DNA of 9,075 nucleotides from Rhodospirillales bacterium. GTDB lineage: Bacteria; Pseudomonadota; Alphaproteobacteria; Acetobacterales; Acetobacteraceae. Each line of letters opens with the position of its first letter. Position 1 is the first letter of the stretch. Shown here in pieces: positions 1-5,280 of the stretch. The position numbers and the translations under genes were made by a program. The stretch covers positions 1 through 9,075 of the forward strand of contig JAGWZS010000061.1 in the NCBI GenBank assembly GCA_018971905.1, read 5' to 3'. Below the pieces are notes generated by a model. That model did no database searches. It saw nothing but the letters and a program-made list of their open reading frames with translations, and was not told where the DNA came from.

Positions 1-606
1 CAGGCCGGAGATGGATTTCGCCGCCTCCCGCTTGGCCCGGCCCTCCAGATATTTGCCCAGCCGCACCAGGGCGATCACCGCCACCGCGCTTTCGAAATAA
101 AGCGGCCCACCGACGAAAAAATCCCAAACCGAGAGCCCGTAAGCCGCGCTGGTGCCAAGTGCTACCAGCAGATCCATATTGCCCGAGCCCGCCCGAGCCG
201 CGAGGTACCCCGCCCGGTAAAACCGCGCCCCCAGCCAGAATTGCACCAGCGTGGCACAGACCAGCTGCAACCAGCCTGGCACCGGCACCGCCATATCCAG
301 CACCACCGGAACAGCCAAAACGAAGGCCGCCAGCAGCTCCAGCAATTCCCGCCGCGCATGGTCTGGCTGCGGTGCCTCGGCTGGGCTGGCGGTATAACCA
401 GCCTTGGCCACAGCCTCCTGCAAAAGGGAAAGCGGCACAGCGCCATCGGCCAGCACATGCGCGCGCTCAGTGGCCAGATTAACCGACACATCCTTCACAC
501 CCGGCACGCGCTTCAGCACTTTCTCAACCCGCGCCACACAGCTGGCACAGGTCATGCCGCCAATGGCGAGTTCGGTCTGCTGCGGGGATAAAACTGCCTG
601 ATCCAT
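1..606 (-). CDS. copA: Copper-exporting P1B-type ATPase CopA, N-terminal part (gene runs off the left edge)
   Basis: Cu+-translocating P-type ATPase of the inner membrane, which exports cytoplasmic copper. Only the first 202 residues lie in the window; the frame is open to base 1. Seen: one heavy-metal-associated (HMA) domain with GMTCASC at residues 17-23 (metal ligands C20 and C23). Hydrophobic segments follow at about 88-108, 111-130, 144-165 and 168-183, including NMDLLVALGTSAAY (143-156) and GKYLEGRAK (184-192), both typical of CopA/CopB transmembrane helices. The CPC motif, phosphorylation Asp and ATP-binding domain lie outside. The ATG at 604-606 is the only plausible start before M18. 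No Shine-Dalgarno is visible, and the candidate promoter lies so close that the mRNA may be leaderless. A copper chaperone gene is transcribed divergently from the other side of the promoter. Copper rather than silver specificity is inferred from family resemblance. Confidence 0.93.
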   Translation of the reverse strand, partial: MDQAVLSPQQTELAIGGMTCASCVARVEKVLKRVPGVKDVSVNLATERAHVLADGAVPLSLLQEAVAKAGYTASPAEAPQPDHARRELLELLAAFVLAVPVVLDMAVPVPGWLQLVCATLVQFWLGARFYRAGYLAARAGSGNMDLLVALGTSAAYGLSVWDFFVGGPLYFESAVAVIALVRLGKYLEGRAKREAAKSISGL

Positions 607-611
607 GCGCC

Positions 612-643
612 AGAATATGGGTATCCCATCATGGGAAGGTCAA
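612..643 (-). promoter_or_regulatory. Candidate CueR/MerR-type promoter of copA
   Basis: Read leftwards, a -35 TTGACC (643-638) is followed by either TATTCT (617-612, 20-bp spacer) or CATATT (619-614, 18-bp spacer). The start of the spacer reads CTTGACCTTCCC, close to the -35/operator half-site of the CueR-controlled E. coli copA promoter as I recall it. A perfect palindrome, TCCCAT-C-ATGGGA (624-636), lies inside the spacer. Long spacers with an internal dyad are the hallmark of MerR-family promoters. The predicted start of transcription falls at or next to the copA ATG. The regulator gene is not in the window, so CueR control is an inference. Confidence 0.5.
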
Positions 644-647
644 GGGC

Positions 648-678
648 TTGACGTTACCACTGTAGGAACCCTTATAGC
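648..678 (+). promoter_or_regulatory. Candidate CueR/MerR-type promoter of the HMA chaperone gene
   Basis: A -35 TTGACG (648-653) and a -10 TATAGC (673-678) are separated by 19 bp. The stretch across the -35 end and spacer holds an imperfect dyad, GTTACCAC-T-GTAGGAAC (653-669), in which six of eight positions pair. A 19-bp spacer with a dyad fits MerR-family activation by DNA distortion. Transcription would start near 685, leaving a short leader with a good ribosome-binding site (GAAGGAG, 692-698). Confidence 0.5.
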
Positions 679-705
679 CGGGAGCAGTTTTGAAGGAGTT
701 TCGCC

Positions 706-921
706 ATGAACAATTCTCCCTTGCAGTTCACCGTGCCGGATATGGATTGCGGCGGCTGCGTCCGCTCGATCACCGAGGCCATCCATAAAATCGACCCCGC
801 CGCAAAAGTGGAAGCGGACCTGACCACAAAGCTGGTTAAGATCGGCGGCGCGGCGGATGCCACGGCCTACGCCGGGGCAATTGAGGGTGCGGGTTTTGAC
901 GTGGAGCAGCCCGCCGGGTAG
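706..921 (+). CDS. copZ: Small HMA-domain copper chaperone (CopZ-like)
   Basis: A 71-residue soluble protein made of a single heavy-metal-associated domain. It binds Cu+ through two cysteines and hands it to the matching domain of CopA. Seen: MDCGGC at residues 13-18 (ligands C15 and C18), the usual position near the N-terminus, and the length normal for CopZ/Atx1 proteins (about 65-75 residues). There is no signal peptide, so it acts in the cytoplasm. The start is well supported by GAAGGAG at 692-698, seven bases before the ATG. It sits divergent from copA with a shared promoter region, which makes copper the likely metal. GGC in place of the commoner AxC is seen in other alphaproteobacterial family members. 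A mercury role (MerP-like) is less likely, because the protein lacks a signal peptide and there are no mer genes here. Confidence 0.88.
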   Translation: MNNSPLQFTVPDMDCGGCVRSITEAIHKIDPAAKVEADLTTKLVKIGGAADATAYAGAIEGAGFDVEQPAG

Positions 922-936
922 GCGCTACCCCTCCAC
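901..936. repeat. Inverted repeat spanning both stop codons of the convergent genes
   Basis: GGGTAG (916-921), GCG, CTACCC (925-930) is a perfect inverted repeat; its arms contain the stop codons of the rightward chaperone gene and the leftward sulfotransferase gene. An outer pair, GTGGAG (901-906) with CTCCAC (931-936), can extend the stem across a 9-base bulge. No T-run follows on either strand, so it is not a classical intrinsic terminator. It may still slow polymerase or protect 3' ends. Confidence 0.4.
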
Positions 937-2739
937 ACTATACCCCAGCCGCTCTATCACCGGGCGCAGCACCTCCACCACCGGCGCCAGGTGTTTCAGA
1001 TACGGCCGGTAGCGGTAGCGCGAACGGTCATAGAGCTTCTCCGCCACCTGCGCATAAGATGCGGTGCGCGCATAGCGCGTGTTCTTCTCGAAGGAGAGGC
1101 AGCGCGGATCGAATTCCACGCCGATAAACTCAAGCAATTTACGAACCTGCGCCTCCTGGTCCGTTACCATCTCTTCATAGCGCACAGGCAGATAGCGCAT
1201 TGCCAAATTCTGCCGGTAATGCTGCATCAAATCCGCCACCAGATTATAATGCGCCGCGATGCTCTCCAGCTGCGCCGCGCAGAAATAACCGTGCATTAGA
1301 TGATTTGAATAAACCGAAAGCACCACATCCAGCGGATGGCGCAGCACGTGGATAATGGGTGATTGCGGAAACAATAGCGAGATGAGGCCCAGATACATCT
1401 CGTTCAGCGGCATCTTATCCGTGAAAAACCCTGCTCCTTCCTTAAGGAAGCCCGCCTTGCGCGCGCGGTTGAGGTAGTAATCGCGCAGCTCCTCCAGCCC
1501 GTCGCGCTGGTCGCCCATCCACAGCTCCGCCAGCGCCTCCGGATAGGCCAGCGGGCTGGCCAGCAAGCGCGGCATAATCTGCGTGATGTCGTTGATAAAG
1601 GGCAGCTCATCCCCCGCCGAAATTTGCGGATGCACGCTCAGCGTCTGCTCGATCAGCGTGGTGCCCGAACGCGGAAAACCGAGAATAAAGATAGGCTGCG
1701 GCATGTCAGCGCGCGGGGCGGCCACCGGCAATGTCGCCAGCCGGCGCTGGGTGAAAAACCCTTGCAGGCGCGTGGCCATATCCAAAGCCGCCTCGGCCAT
1801 GTAGGCGCGGCCGCCCATGTCCAGCGCTAGCACCTTGCCCCGCTCAAAACAGGCGAAGGCTTCATCGTGTCGGCCCATCTGGTCCAGCAGCCGGCCTTTC
1901 TCTGAAAGTTCCGAAGGGCCAAGCTGCCGCCCGTCTTTCTCCGGCTGATCGAGGATGGCCAATGCTTCCTCATTGCGCTTCAGGCGGCTCAGCACCGTGG
2001 CGCGGGCCAGCTGCATGGAAGCATTGCCGGGCATCAGCTGCTCCGCCTCGTCCAGCAGCTCCAGCGCGCGGGCGAATTTGCGGTCCGCCTCCTCCATCTT
2101 CGCATAGCCCAGAATGGTTTGGGCTACACCCGGCCTCAGCGCCATGGATTTCTGGTAGAGTGCCCGCGACTCCTCAATCCGCCCCTGGGTTTTCAGGTTC
2201 CAGGCCAAATTGGCGAGGGTAATCGGCTCCTCGCCCTGCGCCAGTTCCAGCACCCGGCGGTAGTGATATTCGCCGACCAGCGGGCGGTTGGCCTCGGTCA
2301 GCACCAGCCCCATCAGGTTATGGGCCTGCGCGTTTTGCGGCGCGATACGGATAGCGTTGCGGGCATGAATCTCTGCCTCCGCCAGCGCTCCCTTGGCCAG
2401 CAGCATCAGCGTCAGCTCATTCGTGGCGGTGAAATTGTTGGGGTTCAGCGTCACCACGCGGCGGGCCAGCGCCTCGGCCGCCGGGCCACGCCCCTGCTGG
2501 CGGCAAAGCCTGTATAGAAACAGTAGCGCATCTTCGCGCCCCGGCGCCAGCTCCAGCAATTGGCGCACCTGCGCGCCGGCCCCTTCCTCATCCCCGGCGG
2601 CCAGCAGCGCCTCGGCCTTCGTCAGCGACGGCGCCAGCAAACCGGCCGCCTCGGGCGGGCTCAGCGTGGCAAAATCAAGCGCACAGCAACGCACGCGCCG
2701 CAGACCGGAACCACAGGCGCAAAGGGAAGCATCAGCCAT
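925..2739 (-). CDS. TPR-repeat sulfotransferase with N-terminal Cys-rich (SEC-C-like) motif
   Basis: A 604-residue protein of three parts. Residues 7-19 hold CACGSG and a later CC pair (C7, C9, C18, C19), resembling the zinc-binding SEC-C motif. Residues about 36-310 form roughly eight tetratricopeptide repeats, for example 105-136, 137-170, 172-205 and 206-239. Residues about 347-560 form a PAPS-dependent sulfotransferase domain (Sulfotransferase_3 type) with the 5'-phosphosulfate-binding loop FPRSGTTLIEQ (355-365) and the 3'-phosphate-binding segment VLRHPLDVVLSVYSNH (465-480). The family moves sulfate from PAPS to a hydroxyl or amine of an acceptor; the TPRs may bind that acceptor. The substrate cannot be told from sequence. 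No signal peptide or membrane helix is seen. The ATG at 2737-2739 has only a weak upstream Shine-Dalgarno. The gene lies 33 bp after the DMT permease gene on the same strand, so co-transcription is likely. Confidence 0.9.
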   Translation of the reverse strand: MADASLCACGSGLRRVRCCALDFATLSPPEAAGLLAPSLTKAEALLAAGDEEGAGAQVRQLLELAPGREDALLFLYRLCRQQGRGPAAEALARRVVTLNPNNFTATNELTLMLLAKGALAEAEIHARNAIRIAPQNAQAHNLMGLVLTEANRPLVGEYHYRRVLELAQGEEPITLANLAWNLKTQGRIEESRALYQKSMALRPGVAQTILGYAKMEEADRKFARALELLDEAEQLMPGNASMQLARATVLSRLKRNEEALAILDQPEKDGRQLGPSELSEKGRLLDQMGRHDEAFACFERGKVLALDMGGRAYMAEAALDMATRLQGFFTQRRLATLPVAAPRADMPQPIFILGFPRSGTTLIEQTLSVHPQISAGDELPFINDITQIMPRLLASPLAYPEALAELWMGDQRDGLEELRDYYLNRARKAGFLKEGAGFFTDKMPLNEMYLGLISLLFPQSPIIHVLRHPLDVVLSVYSNHLMHGYFCAAQLESIAAHYNLVADLMQHYRQNLAMRYLPVRYEEMVTDQEAQVRKLLEFIGVEFDPRCLSFEKNTRYARTASYAQVAEKLYDRSRYRYRPYLKHLAPVVEVLRPVIERLGYSVEG

Positions 2740-2772
2740 GGATGGAACTGTAACGAGCTCCGCCGCTGCCCG

Positions 2773-3663
2773 CTAGCCCGTTGGAAAACCGTTGTTAACA
2801 ACGCGCCGGGGCAGCAGCACCGGGCCAATCTGCGCCAGCACCAGCGCGCCAAACAGCAACGCGCAGCCCAGCCAGCCGGTATGGCTCATGCGCTCATGCA
2901 GAATAATCGCGGCGAACAAGGCCGCGAACAACGCTTCCGTCATCAAGATGATGGCCGTATCCGTTGCCCCGGTATGGCGCTGGCAGATGGCCTGCAGCAA
3001 AAACGCCAGCCCGCCGGAAATAATGCCGCCATAAAGCAGCTGCGGCAGGCAGCTTGCCACCGCATGCCAATGCGGCAACGCGCCACCCACGGCGGAGCCC
3101 AACACCATACAAGCCAGGGACTGGCCAAGTGCCGCCGCCACCGGCCGGCCTGTGCCCCGCACCACATGCTGCACCAGCAATATCTGCACCGCAAAGCCCA
3201 AAGCGGAGATGATCACCAGAAGATCCCCGCGCGAGAGCGAATAAAACCCGCCGCCCAGAAACCAGGTTCCGGCCAGGGCCAGCACCGCCGCCAGCCACAC
3301 CAGCGGATGCGGCGCCCGGCGGAAGAAAACCACCTCCAGCACCGGCACGAAAATAACGTAAAGCCCGGTGAGGAACCCGGCATGGGTCACGCTCGTCAGT
3401 TCCAGCGCCCATTGCTGCAACAGGGATGACACCGCGAACACCAGCCCCAGCGGCACAATGCCCCCCAGCCCAGCAAGGAAAGACCCCGCCCGCCGCGCCT
3501 CCGCCACGCCCAACGGCAGCACCGCGAGAAACGCGAGCAGGAAGCGCAGGCCCGTGTACCAGCCCGCACTTAAATACGCCGCGCTCTGCGCCTGCGCCAC
3601 AAACGCCCCACCCCAAAGGGCGGCGGCCAGAAGTAACAGGGAATTGGCGGTCAGACGGGACAT
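2773..3663 (-). CDS. EamA/DMT-family permease
   Basis: A 296-residue inner-membrane protein of the drug/metabolite transporter superfamily, which moves small metabolites or drugs. Seen: about ten hydrophobic segments in two EamA halves; a first helix containing LLLLAAALWGGAFVAQ near the N-terminus; and TEALFAALFAAIILHERMS near the C-terminus, a recurrent motif of the second EamA repeat. The length is normal (about 280-310). The frame stays open upstream to an ATG at 3801, but that extension would overlap the divergent yjdM gene and precede the usual family N-terminus. I therefore place the start at the ATG 3661-3663, preceded by GGGAGAAG about 14 bases upstream, a rather long spacing. The gene lies upstream of the TPR-sulfotransferase. 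Substrate and direction of transport are unknown. Confidence 0.88.
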   Translation of the reverse strand: MSRLTANSLLLLAAALWGGAFVAQAQSAAYLSAGWYTGLRFLLAFLAVLPLGVAEARRAGSFLAGLGGIVPLGLVFAVSSLLQQWALELTSVTHAGFLTGLYVIFVPVLEVVFFRRAPHPLVWLAAVLALAGTWFLGGGFYSLSRGDLLVIISALGFAVQILLVQHVVRGTGRPVAAALGQSLACMVLGSAVGGALPHWHAVASCLPQLLYGGIISGGLAFLLQAICQRHTGATDTAIILMTEALFAALFAAIILHERMSHTGWLGCALLFGALVLAQIGPVLLPRRVVNNGFPTG

Positions 3664-3753
3664 GAAACCCGCCGCTTCTCCCAGGAACACGATCAAACCA
3701 CAAGCTTTCCTGCCGGGCTGGACGCTGGCAGCAGCCATGCTTAAATGCCGCGC

Positions 3754-4070
3754 ATGAGCCTTAACCCCCCCCTTGTCCGCAATGCAGCCTGGAAGAGACA
3801 CATCTCTCCGGCGAGTATTATGTCTGCTCGACCTGCGGCTATGAATGGGCCGCCGAATTGAACGAAGCTGACGAGATTATAAAAGATGCCAACGGCACCA
3901 TGCTCGCCAACGGCGATACCGTCGTCCTGATCAAGGATCTGAAGGTGAAGGGATCTTCAACCGCGCTCAAGGTCGGCACCAAGCTGAAAAACATCCGCCT
4001 GCACAGCGGTGACCATGCCATCGAATCCGGCGATTATTTCATCAAGCAGGAATTCGTGAAAAAGGCCTGA
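3754..4070 (+). pseudogene. yjdM: YjdM/PhnA zinc-ribbon protein gene, frameshifted at a poly-C run
   Basis: The frame ending at 4068-4070 encodes a clear YjdM (formerly PhnA) protein: a zinc ribbon CPQC...CSTCGYEW (bases 3774-3848), then DEIIKDANG, IKDLKVKGSS, GTKLKNIRL and a C-terminal EFVKKA. The family is about 105-115 residues, cytoplasmic and of poorly defined function; the old link to alkylphosphonate use is weak. The natural start, ATG 3754-3756 (giving MSLN, as in the family), is in a different frame and would stop at 3859-3861. The shift lies in the run of eight C at 3765-3772: six C would give MSLNPPCPQC and nine C one extra Pro. Without a correction only a TTG at 3858 could start the rest, losing the zinc ribbon. 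There is no Shine-Dalgarno; TTAAAT at 3741-3746 could be a -10 for a leaderless mRNA (weak). Outside this one site the gene looks intact, so a sequencing error or a recent or switchable mutation are all possible. Confidence 0.85.
3765..3772 (+). repeat. C8 homopolymer at the frameshift in yjdM
   Basis: Eight consecutive C within the first codons of yjdM. The downstream conserved frame needs a run of six or nine. Such tracts are prone both to polymerase slippage and to sequencing miscalls. Confidence 0.9.
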
Positions 4071-4093
4071 GCCGCCCCGGCGAGAACGGCGCC

Positions 4094-4118
4094 CAATGGC
4101 GAAGTTTAGAAGCCATTG
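4094..4118. repeat. Small inverted repeat between yjdM and the glycosyltransferase gene
   Basis: CAATGGC (4094-4100) and GCCATTG (4112-4118) are perfect arms with an 11-base loop. No T-run follows, so it is at best a weak terminator or mRNA end structure for yjdM. The rest of 4071-4151 shows no clear promoter for the next gene. Confidence 0.3.
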
Positions 4119-4151
4119 TCTCACGGCGGCGAACGAATATAAGCAGACCAA

Positions 4152-5231
4152 ATGCATTCCGGTGAAGAAAAAACTTCCTATCATGCAAAAAGACTAAATG
4201 GATTCGCCTGCCTCATAGGCGGCTTGGCGTGGCTGGTATCCCTCGGCGTTTATGTGCCCCTGTTGCGAGGATATTTCTTTGATCACCGCGTCCACTTACC
4301 CGCGGACCTCGCTTGCTTCAGAGATAATGGTGCCTGGCTCGGAAGGCATCTGGAATCCATGGCCCCAGCCGCCTCACAGGCTTGCACATACAAATACCCG
4401 CCGCCATTCCTGCTCATCGCCACCCCCTTGTCCTGGGGAAGCGCAGAACAGGATTTTGTGATCTGGAGCGCCGTTTCAGTTGCAGCTTTAATTCTGGCGG
4501 CCCGGCTTCTGAAAATGTCGTGGAACACGGTGTTACTGGGGTTGATCGCCCCTCCCACCCTGCTGTGCCTGAGCATTGGTGAGAGCGGCATCCTTCTTTC
4601 CGCCTTGCTGCTTTTGGCATTGGGCCTCGTGGACACCGCTCCCATCGCCGCCGGCATTGCAGGGGGCGCCATGATCGTAAAACCCCAGCTAGGGCTGCTG
4701 CTTCCCGTCTGTTATGCGGCGTCGCGCAATTGGCGGGCATTTCTGGCGGCGGGCACTACAGTCATAAGCCTCTGTGTGCTCACCACCCTTTTATTCGGCG
4801 GCCAAGTATAGGCTGATTATTTGCACAACGGCCTGACCGCCACAAGAAACACCCTGGCAGCCCCTTGGCCGCAACGCGACCAGCACATCATGGTTACCCC
4901 CTACATATTCCTGCATTCCCTGGGCGTGGGGTTTGCCTGGGCAAACATGGCGCAAATTGCCATCACACTTCTGGCCGCCTTCATCACCTGGCATTTATGG
5001 AGAGCCCCCCGGCGCGGCACAAGATTGCCCGCAACACTCTGCCTTGCCGCGCTGGCTACACCTTTCGCCTGTCTTTACGACCTGTCGGCCCTGGCGATGG
5101 CACTGGCCGCAGAAGGTGGCAGCGCGTTTTTCTGGTTCTGGATATTTTCCAGTTTTTACCTATTCGTCTCAGTTGCCTTCATCTCGGTGGGGGCACTCTG
5201 CCTGGCCGGGCTGTTCTGGCTGCTTTGGTAA
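4152..5231 (+). pseudogene. DUF2029/GT87 membrane glycosyltransferase gene with an in-frame amber stop
   Basis: Two open stretches in the same frame, 4152-4808 and 4812-5231, are separated only by TAG at 4809-4811; together they give one 359-codon gene. The family (GT-C fold, polyprenyl-phosphate-sugar dependent, multi-span inner membrane) transfers mannose or similar sugars to lipids or glycans. Seen in the first part: a loop Asp at residue 51 (PADLACF), YKYPPPF (80-86), GESG (143-146, where the family often has GQNG), KPQLGLLLP (177-185) and many hydrophobic helices. The second part continues with YLHNGL, a PYIFLHSLGVG-like segment, TPFACLYDL and more helices, as in intact members. The family commonly has Trp just before this D-Y/F-L stretch, so TGG to TAG (base 4810) is the simplest explanation. 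The truncated product would be 219 residues. The ATG 4152-4154 is the first in frame after a stop at 4140 and has no good Shine-Dalgarno. Confidence 0.82.
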
Positions 5232-5249
5232 GAACCAGCGGCCTGAACA

Positions 5250-5275
5250 AAAACGGCGCCTCGCGGCGCCGTTTT
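5250..5275. terminator. Bidirectional intrinsic terminator between the glycosyltransferase gene and clpA
   Basis: AAAACGGCGCC (5250-5260), loop TCGC, GGCGCCGTTTT (5265-5275): a perfect 11-bp stem with A4 and T4 ends on the two sides. It lies between the convergent stops at 5231 and 5281 and can work in both directions. Confidence 0.88.
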
Positions 5276-5280
5276 CAGTT

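Noticed and set aside
159..591. Plus-strand open frames opposite copA
   Set aside because: Pro/His/Arg-rich shadows of the copA N-terminal coding region.
2560..3429. 289-codon plus-strand open frame antisense to the permease and sulfotransferase genes
   Set aside because: Low-complexity Gln/His/Arg composition typical of the antisense of GC-rich genes; no family resemblance.
2894..3703. 269-codon minus-strand open frame in another frame of the permease gene
   Set aside because: Gly/Ala/Arg-rich shadow frame; the frame ending at 2773 has the real EamA features.
3664..3801. 46-codon N-terminal extension of the DMT permease
   Set aside because: It overlaps the divergent yjdM start, and the family N-terminus begins at the internal Met encoded at 3661-3663.
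4821..5231. Second half of the glycosyltransferase as an independent gene with a TTG start
   Set aside because: Same frame as the first half, no ribosome-binding site, and its sequence is the C-terminal continuation of a DUF2029 protein.
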